The notes beneath the pieces were generated by a model. It ran no database searches and was not told the origin of the DNA. It saw nothing but the letters and a program-made list of their open reading frames with translations. Both the position numbers and the translations under genes were made by a program. 64,000 bases of DNA from JAEVLT01 sp050496765 (lineage in GTDB: Bacteria > Bacillota > Bacilli > Bacillales > Cytobacillaceae): contig NZ_JBNWEO010000017.1 in NCBI RefSeq assembly GCF_050496765.1, positions 269,862-333,861 on the forward strand, read 5' to 3'. Below, one piece after another: positions 34,316 to 44,968 of the stretch (position 1 is the stretch's first letter; every line of letters begins with the position of its first letter).

Positions 34316-34814
34316 ATTCTTGTTTGAACGCTTCCTGTTTCTCGGGGTCAGCCTTTGCTAGGGTATACGTTGGTTTTGTGTAACTAAATCCCAAACGAGT
34401 CAACAATCTCCTTACACCCCGGTCCGTATAAACAATGTCAAATGTTTGCTTAATCCAATCGCGAACAAGAAATGAAGTCCAATTCATTTCTGCGGGAAAT
34501 CCAACAGCAGCTGGCTTTTTTTCAACAATTAACTGATAGAGTTCCTTTTCTTGTTCCTCTGTTAGTTGACAAGGGCGTCCGGGAGATTGTCCGGGAACTA
34601 ATCCCTCCAAACCGTTAGTTTTATAGGCTCGAACATAGTTATATATAGTTTGCTCCGTACATTCTAAAAGGTCAGCGATTTCTACATAAGTCCGTCCTTT
34701 TAAATGCATGAGGATAGCCTGATAACGTTTAAACATCCGTAGATCCCTTAAACCATGCATACAAGCTTTAACTTCCTGAATTGAATCCATGTTTTCATTT
34801 TGAAGGATTTTCAT
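34287..34814 (-). CDS. IS630 transposase, DNA-binding part (orfA)
   Basis: This 175-residue protein has an N-terminal helix-turn-helix (RTYVEIADLLECTEQTIYNY, about 40-59) and a second winged-helix part (DRGVRRLLTRLGFSYTKPTY), typical of IS630 orfA. It ends just after the A8 slippery run, where the orfB frame takes over. The intact motifs suggest a recent, possibly active copy. Confidence 0.85.
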   Translation of the reverse strand: MKILQNENMDSIQEVKACMHGLRDLRMFKRYQAILMHLKGRTYVEIADLLECTEQTIYNYVRAYKTNGLEGLVPGQSPGRPCQLTEEQEKELYQLIVEKKPAAVGFPAEMNWTSFLVRDWIKQTFDIVYTDRGVRRLLTRLGFSYTKPTYTLAKADPEKQEAFKQEFETIKKNDE

Positions 34815-34937
34815 TATGTGTCCGCCTTCCTAAAGGTTTTATTTACCTATAAGAATTGGACAAATTTTCTTAAAATCCTTTAATTCCATTTATATAGTAA
34901 CGAACGAACAACTAAAATCTTCCTTCTAAAAATCGTC

Positions 34938-34966
34938 TTGACTTTAAATTGCATCGTCATTATAAT
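34938..34966 (+). promoter_or_regulatory. Strong sigma-A promoter for the tRNA/rRNA cluster (P1)
   Basis: TTGACT (34938-34943), 17-bp spacer, TATAAT (34961-34966). Predicted transcription start is about 34,973, upstream of the truncated tRNA-Asn unit. Confidence 0.85.
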
Positions 34967-35008
34967 GTAAAGAGTCGACAAGGACACCACTTGTCAAATA
35001 AGCTTTAT

Positions 35009-35146
35009 TCCGCAGTAGCTCAGTGGTAGAGACGAGCGAGACATCACGAAAAAGCTGCGAGTTGTCCCGCCGAGAGGCATCCTGAATGATCTAACTGAGG
35101 TAGGGACACGGAACGCGAAAGAAGTTTAGGAACCAATCATAATTAT
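35009..35146 (+). ncRNA. 138-bp unit: tRNA-Asn 5' end plus conserved structured insert
   Basis: Positions 35009-35031 repeat the first 23 nt of the tRNA-Asn that starts at 35147. They are followed by 115 nt not found in any tRNA. The insert (from ACGAGC) is homologous to the one in front of tRNA-fMet (41,314 onward): the shared core is ACGAGC, then CGAAAA, CTGCGAGTTGT, GCATC, TGAA and GGGACA. TGTCCC (35063-35068) can pair with GGGACA (35103-35108), and CTCAGT of the tRNA piece (35019-35024) with ACTGAG (35094-35099). It lies just downstream of promoter P1, so it should be transcribed. The function is unknown. Confidence 0.65.
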
Positions 35147-35221
35147 TCCGCAGTAGCTCAGTGGTAGAGCTATCGGCTGTTAACCGATCGGTCGTAGGTT
35201 CGAGTCCTACCTGCGGAGCCA
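35147..35221 (+). tRNA. tRNA-Asn (GTT)
   Basis: This is a complete cloverleaf with anticodon loop CTGTTAACC and T arm GGTTCGAGTCC, and CCA is encoded. Its first 23 nt are duplicated 138 bp upstream. Confidence 0.97.
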
Positions 35222-35224
35222 TAG

Positions 35225-35315
35225 GGAGAAGTACTCAAGTGGCTGAAGAGGCGCCCCTGCTAAGGGTGTAGGTCGGGTAACCGGCGCGAGGGTTCAAATC
35301 CCTCCTTCTCCGCCA
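35225..35315 (+). tRNA. tRNA-Ser (GCT)
   Basis: This class II tRNA has a long variable arm. The acceptor stem is GGAGAAG/CTTCTCC, the anticodon loop is CTGCTAA, and CCA is encoded. Confidence 0.97.
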
Positions 35316-35323
35316 CGAATTTT

Positions 35324-35395
35324 GGCCCCTTGGTCAAGCGGTTAAGACACCGCCCTTTCACGGCGGTAACACGGGTTCGAATCCCGTAGGGGTCA
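35324..35395 (+). tRNA. tRNA-Glu (TTC)
   Basis: The acceptor stem is GGCCCCT/AGGGGTC and the anticodon loop is CTTTCAC. The three bases after the discriminator are TCA rather than CCA, so the tail must be added after processing. Confidence 0.96.
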
Positions 35396-35442
35396 TCAGG
35401 GATGGGAAATGATCATAAAATCATTTCCTGTTTCTAAATAAT

Positions 35443-35519
35443 GGTCCGGTAGTTCAGCTGGTTAGAATGCCTGCCTGTCACGCAGGAGGTCGCGGGTTCG
35501 AGTCCCGTCCGGACCGCCA
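35443..35519 (+). tRNA. tRNA-Asp (GTC)
   Basis: The acceptor stem is GGTCCGG/CCGGACC, the anticodon loop is CTGTCAC, and CCA is encoded. Confidence 0.97.
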
Positions 35520-35543
35520 TTTATTGAGCTGTTTTTGAATGAA

Positions 35544-35618
35544 TGGGCTATAGCCAAGCGGTAAGGCAACGGACTTTGACTCCGTCATTCGTTGGTTCGA
35601 ATCCAGCTAGCCCAGCCA
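35544..35618 (+). tRNA. tRNA-Gln (TTG)
   Basis: The acceptor stem is TGGGCTA/TAGCCCA, the anticodon loop is CTTTGAC, and CCA is encoded. Confidence 0.97.
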
Positions 35619-35627
35619 ATTTATTTT

Positions 35628-35712
35628 GCGGGTGTGGCGGAATTGGCAGACGCACCAGACTTAGGATCTGGCGCCTAACGGCGTGGGGGTTCGACTCCCT
35701 TCACCCGCACCA
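35628..35712 (+). tRNA. tRNA-Leu (TAG)
   Basis: This class II tRNA has the acceptor stem GCGGGTG/CACCCGC and anticodon loop CTTAGGA. CCA is encoded. Confidence 0.96.
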
Positions 35713-35772
35713 AATTTCTTCTTGCAGAATTGAGGAGAATATGATAAGATAGTTTTTGCTGTTAAGCAAAAT

Positions 35773-35858
<86 letters not shown>

Positions 35859-35877
35859 AATACTTGTTAAAAAGTTG

Positions 35878-35906
35878 TTGACATCACTAAACAAAAGCTA
35901 TATAAT
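35878..35906 (+). promoter_or_regulatory. Strong internal sigma-A promoter (P2)
   Basis: TTGACA (35878-35883), 17-bp spacer, TATAAT (35901-35906), 25 bp before tRNA-Arg. It is the closest consensus promoter upstream of the 16S gene. Confidence 0.92.
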
Positions 35907-35930
35907 ATAAAAGTTGGTTTCAAACGAGAT

Positions 35931-36007
<77 letters not shown>

Positions 36008-36012
36008 TCTTA

Positions 36013-36089
36013 CGGGAAGTAGCTCAGCTTGGTAGAGCACTTGGTTTGGGACCAAGGGGTCGCAGGTTCGAATCCTGTCTTCCCGACCA
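36013..36089 (+). tRNA. tRNA-Pro (TGG)
   Basis: The acceptor stem is CGGGAAG/CTTCCCG, the anticodon loop is TTTGGGA, and CCA is encoded. Confidence 0.97.
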
Positions 36090-36104
36090 TTTATAAATAA
36101 TGAT

Positions 36105-36178
36105 GCGGGTGTAGTTTAATGGTAAAACTCCAGCCTTCCAAGCTGATGTCGTGGGTTCGATTCCCATCACCCGCTCCA
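36105..36178 (+). tRNA. tRNA-Gly (TCC)
   Basis: The acceptor stem is GCGGGTG/CACCCGC, the anticodon loop is CTTCCAA, and CCA is encoded. Confidence 0.97.
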
Positions 36179-36196
36179 ATTGCACAAAACAATCAT

Positions 36197-36241
36197 TGTT
36201 CTTTGAAAACTAAACAAACAATTACGTCAACAAATAATCAT
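36197..36241 (+). promoter_or_regulatory. rRNA leader: antitermination box and 5' arm of the 16S processing stalk
   Basis: TGTTCTTTGAAAACTAAACA (from 36,197) is the conserved boxA-containing leader, with a second copy before 23S at about 38,020. ACGTCAA and ATAATCAT (36,224-36,241) can pair with ATGATTAT and TTGACGT after 16S (37,955-37,968), forming the expected RNase III stalk. No promoter is visible between tRNA-Gly and 16S. Confidence 0.7.
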
Positions 36242-36367
36242 GATGTCTGTTTTTAGAAGCAGCATCAGCCAACGTTAATTTTAAATGAGCTATATCAAAC
36301 GTTTCTATTCTTCGGTCGACTAAAAGCCGCAACGTCCTGTTGCGAACGTCGACACTAGAACATCCTG

Positions 36368-37924
<1,557 letters not shown>

Positions 37925-38135
37925 AAAATGTCCTTTCGGACATCAATGAGTTGGATGATTATTGACGTATATTGTTCGTTTAGTTTTGAGAAAACAATTC
38001 TCTCTTATTTATATTCGTTCTTTGAAAACTAGATAATCGTATAGAAGAAGTAACCAAGCAAGAACCGAGTGATCGCCATTTTAGATTTTCAACCTTTTTC
38101 AAGGCGAAATAGAAGCATAGCTGATATGAGCCGCA

Positions 38136-41073
<2,938 letters not shown>

Positions 41074-41154
41074 ATGTAGTTGAATGCGCGAACTTGTTCT
41101 TCGTTTACTTCTTCTTGATTACCTAGTTTTGAGGGAATGAACCTCAACAAAATA

Positions 41155-41271
<117 letters not shown>

Positions 41272-41299
41272 CTGTTGATTGTTTTTACCTTTTTATCAT

Positions 41300-41713
41300 C
41301 GCGGGGTGGAGCAACGAGCAAAGCTTCATCGAAAACCTGCGAGTTGTACCGATCGAACAGCATCATGAAAAAGCTTCCGGAGATCGGGACAGTCGTTTAG
41401 CTAAGAGCATGAAACAAAATATGTTTATTTTTATCGTCGCGGGGTGGAGCAACGAGCAAAGCTTCATCGAAAACCTGCGAGTTGTACCGATCGAACAGCA
41501 TCATGAAAAAGCTTCCGGAGATCGGGACAGTCGTTTAGCTAAGAGCATGAAACAAAATATGTTTATTTTTATCGTCGCGGGGTGGAGCAACGAGCAAAGC
41601 TTCATCGAAAACCTGCGAGTTGTACCGATCGAACAGCATCATGAAAAAGCTTCCGGAGATCGGGACAGTCGTTTAGCTAAGAGCATGAAACAAAATATGT
41701 TTATTTTTATCGT
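41300..41713 (+). repeat. Three tandem 138-bp units: tRNA-fMet 5' end plus conserved structured insert
   Basis: The first 14 nt of tRNA-fMet (CGCGGGGTGGAGCA) occur at 41300, 41438 and 41576, each followed by the same 124-nt insert. The complete tRNA then starts at 41714. The three copies are nearly identical, implying recent amplification or homogenisation. The insert is homologous to the one upstream of tRNA-Asn. In each copy TGTACCGATC (41345-41354 in the first) can pair with GATCGGGACA (41382-41391), one mismatch in ten, at the position where the Asn copy has TGTCCC/GGGACA. It may be a structured RNA processed from the rRNA transcript. The open frame across the array is incidental. Confidence 0.75.
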
Positions 41714-41790
<77 letters not shown>

Positions 41791-41804
41791 TGCACTATCT
41801 TTTG

Positions 41805-41836
41805 AAAGCTGAAACAAGTGTTTCGGCTTTTTTCCT
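41805..41836 (+). terminator. Terminator of the rRNA/tRNA operon
   Basis: AGCTGAAAC pairs with GTTTCGGCT, followed by T6. Confidence 0.9.
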
Positions 41837-41874
41837 ATCTCGGAGATAAAAAGAGCTAGAATTTCCCGGCTTTT

Positions 41875-41903
41875 TTGCTCAAATGATTAAAATCATGTAA
41901 ACT
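41875..41903 (+). promoter_or_regulatory. Probable sigma-A promoter for the tsaE operon
   Basis: TTGCTC (41875-41880), 17-bp spacer, TAAACT (41898-41903). This is a moderate match. Confidence 0.5.
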
Positions 41904-41919
41904 ACAGATAGATGATGAA

Positions 41920-41948
41920 TCCTTAGGAACATTCCTAAGGTTTTTTTG
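41920..41948 (+). terminator. Terminator-like hairpin in the tsaE leader
   Basis: CCTTAGGAA pairs with TTCCTAAGG, followed by T7. Because it lies between the promoter-like sequence and tsaE, it may attenuate the operon. Confidence 0.7.
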
Positions 41949-42011
41949 CACGCGAATCAAACCCTGATGAAGAACAACCGATTCCGAAAATAGCAAAGGT
42001 GATCAAATCGA

Positions 42012-42467
42012 ATGAAACAATATGAGATCGATACAGCGGGTTCTGAGGAAACAGCCCAATTTGCAGAAAAGTTGGCCAAGTTGTTGCAGCCCGGTGATGT
42101 CCTTACGTTAGAGGGTGACCTGGGTGCTGGTAAAACAACCTTTACCAAAGGGATTGCCAAAGGACTGGAAATTAAACGAAATGTCAATAGCCCCACGTTC
42201 ACCATTATAAAAGAATATCACGGACGCCTGCCGCTTTATCATATGGATGTGTACCGGCTAGAAGATTCCTTGGAGGATTTAGGTTTTGATGAATACTTTG
42301 AGGGAGAGGGCGTTACTGTTGTGGAATGGGCTCATTTCATTGAAGAACAGCTGCCGGCAGATAGGCTTGATATTTTTTTATACCATGAGGGTGAACAAAG
42401 AAGAAAAATGGTATTCATTCCAAACGGAAATAGATACGAGCAACTATGTAAGGAGATTTTTTCATGA
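42012..42467 (+). CDS. tsaE: tRNA t6A37 biosynthesis ATPase TsaE
   Basis: This 151-residue P-loop ATPase (YdiB) regulates the TsaB-TsaD complex that makes N6-threonylcarbamoyladenosine in tRNAs reading ANN codons. The Walker A is GDLGAGKTTFTKG (about 35-47) and the switch/Walker B area is HMDVYRLED. GTGATC precedes ATG 42012. It overlaps tsaB by 4 bp (ATGA). Confidence 0.94.
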   Translation: MKQYEIDTAGSEETAQFAEKLAKLLQPGDVLTLEGDLGAGKTTFTKGIAKGLEIKRNVNSPTFTIIKEYHGRLPLYHMDVYRLEDSLEDLGFDEYFEGEGVTVVEWAHFIEEQLPADRLDIFLYHEGEQRRKMVFIPNGNRYEQLCKEIFS

Positions 42468-43162
42468 CGATATTAGCGATCGACACGTCGAACAACCCGT
42501 TAGGAGTAGCGCTTGTCGAAGAAGACAAAGTGCTTGGCGAATATATAACCAATTTGAAAAAAAACCATTCGATTCGGATTATGCCGGCGATCCAAACACT
42601 TATGAACGAATGTGAAAAAGAACCAAAGGATTTGACAAAAATTGTTGTGGCAAAGGGGCCAGGGTCGTATACAGGTGTAAGAATCGGCGTAACGATCGCA
42701 AAGACGCTGGCATGGTCCTTGAACATACCGCTTGTTGGTGTTTCAAGCTTGGAAATTCTTGCTGCGGGAACTGGCCGGTATTTTAACGGCTCTGTATCGC
42801 CTCTTTTTGATGCAAGAAGAGGGCAAGTGTATACAGGACTTTATCGCTATGAAAACCATTTGGTCAAAACAGCAAGGAACGATCAAATTCTTCTGCTGGC
42901 CAACTGGGTTGAAGAATTAAAAAGCATCCCCCAGCAAATTTTATTTGTCGGAAGCGATGTGGAGATGCATCGGAAAACAATCGAAGACGTTCTTGGCAGC
43001 AAGTCTGTTTTTGCGGAAATGACAGAGCATAATCCAAGACCTTCGGAGTTGGCGTTTTTAGGAAAAAACAAGCATGGCGAGGACATACATACGTTTGTTC
43101 CCAATTATATACGATTAGCTGAAGCCGAGGCAAAATGGCTGGAAGCAAAGGCGCAAAAATAA
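42464..43162 (+). CDS. tsaB: tRNA t6A37 biosynthesis protein TsaB
   Basis: This 232-residue ASKHA-fold protein (YdiC) dimerises with TsaD and is needed for t6A. The N-terminal LAIDTSNNPLGVAL and GPGSYTGVRIGVTIAK are characteristic. As in other TsaB proteins, the catalytic metal-binding histidines of TsaD are absent. It is coupled to tsaE, and rimI follows 21 bp later. Confidence 0.94.
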   Translation: MTILAIDTSNNPLGVALVEEDKVLGEYITNLKKNHSIRIMPAIQTLMNECEKEPKDLTKIVVAKGPGSYTGVRIGVTIAKTLAWSLNIPLVGVSSLEILAAGTGRYFNGSVSPLFDARRGQVYTGLYRYENHLVKTARNDQILLLANWVEELKSIPQQILFVGSDVEMHRKTIEDVLGSKSVFAEMTEHNPRPSELAFLGKNKHGEDIHTFVPNYIRLAEAEAKWLEAKAQK

Positions 43163-43183
43163 ACAGAATAGGAACATGAAATA

Positions 43184-43633
43184 ATGGAAGAAACAATTGT
43201 TTTTCGGTTTATGCGGGAAGAAGATATTGACCAGGTTGTGGAAATTGAGCAGGCCTCTTTTACCACCCCGTGGAGTCGGGAAGCTTTTTACAATGAAATG
43301 CATCATAATAAGTTTGCCGTTTATATTGTAATTGAGCAACACAAAAGGCTTATTGGGTATTGTGGTGTTTGGATTGTGGCGGATGAGGCGCATGTAACCA
43401 ATGTAGCGATCCTTCCGGAGCATCGAGGAAAAAAGCTTGGTGAAACCTTGATGAGAAATTTGATGAACCTTGCCAGGGATAGGGGCGCGAAGACGATGAC
43501 GCTTGAAGTCCGGGTGTCCAATTTTATTGCACAGTCCCTTTATCGAAAATTGGGATTTAAAGATGGTGCGATCCGTAGAAACTATTATACGGATAATCAA
43601 GAAGATGCATTAGTAATGTGGGTGAGATTATGA
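43184..43633 (+). CDS. rimI: Ribosomal protein S18 alanine N-acetyltransferase RimI
   Basis: This 149-residue GNAT protein (YdiD) has the acetyl-CoA loop PEHRGKKLGETLM (about 83-95) and the C-terminal NFIAQSLYRKLGF. In Bacillaceae it always travels with the t6A genes. The tsaD start overlaps its stop (ATGA). Confidence 0.92.
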   Translation: MEETIVFRFMREEDIDQVVEIEQASFTTPWSREAFYNEMHHNKFAVYIVIEQHKRLIGYCGVWIVADEAHVTNVAILPEHRGKKLGETLMRNLMNLARDRGAKTMTLEVRVSNFIAQSLYRKLGFKDGAIRRNYYTDNQEDALVMWVRL

Positions 43634-44663
43634 AAACAGATCAATGGATTTTGGGACTGGAAACGAGTTGTGATGAAACAGCCGCAGCGATTATCAAAAA
43701 TGGCCGGGAAATCGTCGCAAACGTCGTTGCATCGCAAATTGAAAGTCATAAGCGGTTTGGCGGGGTTGTGCCGGAAATTGCATCGCGTCATCACGTTGAG
43801 CAAATTACCATGGTTCTTGAGGAAGCTTTAAAAAGAGCAAACATTACGTTTCCTGAGCTGGATGCGATTGCTGTTACTGAAGGCCCCGGACTGGTGGGAG
43901 CACTTCTAATTGGGGTGAATGCGGCAAAGGCTTTAGCATTTGCACATCGTATTCCGCTCGTGCCTGTACACCATATCGCCGGGCATATTTATGCCAATCG
44001 ACTTGTAAAAGAAATGGAGTTTCCGCTGTTGGCACTAGTTGTCTCAGGCGGGCACACTGAGCTTGTTTATATGAAAGAACACGGCCATTTTGACGTCATC
44101 GGGGAAACGCGAGATGATGCGGCCGGTGAAGCGTATGATAAAGTCGCGAGAACGTTGAATATGCCTTATCCGGGGGCCCGCATATTGACCGGCTCGCCCA
44201 AGAAGGCAAACCGGCAATTGACCTGCCGAGAGCATGGCTTGAAGAAAATTCATATGATTTTAGTTTTAGCGGGTTAAAATCAGCTGTGATCAACACCGTT
44301 CATAATGCAGAGCAGCGCGGTGAGAAAATGAAACCGGAAGATTTGGCTGCAAGCTTTCAGGCAAGTGTCATTGACGTACTGGTGAAAAAAACGGTAAAAG
44401 CAGCCGAAGAATACAATGTCAAACAAGTTTTGCTGGCTGGCGGTGTTGCGGCAAATAAAGGATTAAGAGCGGCGTTGACAGACGCCTTTTCGGCAATGCC
44501 ATCCGTAGAGTTGGTAATCCCGCCATTATCGCTTTGCACGGACAATGCCGCGATGATTGCGGCAGCTGGCAGTGTGATGTTTGCGAAAGGAAAGCGGGCT
44601 GATTTAGCGTTAAATGCCAATCCTGGACTCGAAATTGATAAATACAATCATGAAAACAGTTAA
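43630..44663 (+). pseudogene. tsaD: tRNA t6A37 threonylcarbamoyltransferase TsaD, frameshifted
   Basis: TsaD transfers the threonylcarbamoyl group to A37. The first part (to about 44,170) is normal, with LGLETSCDETA and the metal-binding His pair in VHHIAGHIYA. At CCGGGGGCCCGC (G run 44172-44176) the frame breaks and would end at 44275-44277. Adding one G restores the expected continuation (GGPHIDRLAQEG, then DFSFSGLKSAV), which runs in the other frame to 44663 and includes LLAGGVAANKGLR and CTDNAAMIAAAG. tsaD is essential in B. subtilis, so a sequencing error in the homopolymer is likelier than true loss. ATG 43630 overlaps rimI. Confidence 0.9.
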
Positions 44664-44664
44664 T

Positions 44665-44732
44665 AAAGTCTCTCTACGGGGCAATGGACGGATGTTTGCC
44701 GATCGATTGCACACCGGGAGGGACTTTTTTTT
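44665..44732 (+). terminator. Terminator of the tsaE-tsaD operon
   Basis: A long hairpin with AAGTCTCTC...GGGAGGGACTT arms and CGG/CCG inside ends in T8. Confidence 0.75.
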
Positions 44733-44897
44733 GTGGATAAAGTGAAACTTCAATTCGAAAAAAGAATTCCTTATTGTGAATAACCAATAATAACTGTGTA
44801 TAATGTGGATAAGTAAATCGTTTTTTGTGGATAATGTGGAAAAATGACAAAAAGGTTACTGAATTAAGATTGTAATTGTGGATAAAAATGTGGAAAA
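44732..44897. promoter_or_regulatory. DnaA-box cluster
   Basis: Written as TTATNCACA on the minus strand, perfect TTATCCACA boxes lie at 44732, 44804, 44826 and 44877. TTATTCACA lies at 44775, TTATACACA at 44795, and near-matches TTTTCCACA at 44835 and 44889. All eight have the same orientation within 166 bp. As I recall, B. subtilis has a DnaA-box cluster in the corresponding gcp(tsaD)-ydiF interval. Such clusters titrate DnaA and affect initiation timing. No oriC features (DUE, dnaA/dnaN genes) are present. Confidence 0.85.
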
Positions 44898-44921
44898 GCG
44901 GGATTTAGTATCCCGCTTTCC
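44893..44921. terminator. Terminator of the ydiF gene
   Basis: AAAGCGGGAT pairs with ATCCCGCTTT. Read on the minus strand it is followed by T's and closes the ABC-F gene. Confidence 0.8.
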
Positions 44922-44968
44922 GTTTGCTATCGGTAGCTGTTCGTGTTGAGTGGCTCGTCGCCGCGTTT

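Larger units (their letters stand above)
33748..34868. mobile_element. IS630-family insertion sequence
   Basis: Two overlapping minus-strand frames encode an IS630-type DDE transposase. Imperfect terminal inverted repeats are visible: AATTGAGTCAATAGTTAA at the left (from 33750) against AATTTGTCCAATTCTTA read inward from the right (about 34,867). The match is partial, so the ends are approximate. The length of about 1.12 kb is normal for IS630. The TA target duplication could not be fixed. It sits between the SprT-like gene and the tRNA cluster. The 33,497-33,747 stretch before it has only a fragment reading IAQSDPGNLAKGVIES that I cannot assign. Confidence 0.8.

Noticed and set aside
35032..35146. 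Group I or other intron inside tRNA genes
   Set aside because: The interruption is at tRNA position 14 or 23, not the anticodon loop, the 3' part of the tRNA does not follow the insert directly, and an intact tRNA comes afterwards. The insert is too short for a group I intron.
44732..44897. Chromosomal origin (oriC)
   Set aside because: DnaA boxes are present, but there is no dnaA/dnaN neighbourhood or unwinding element. A titration-type cluster is the better explanation.
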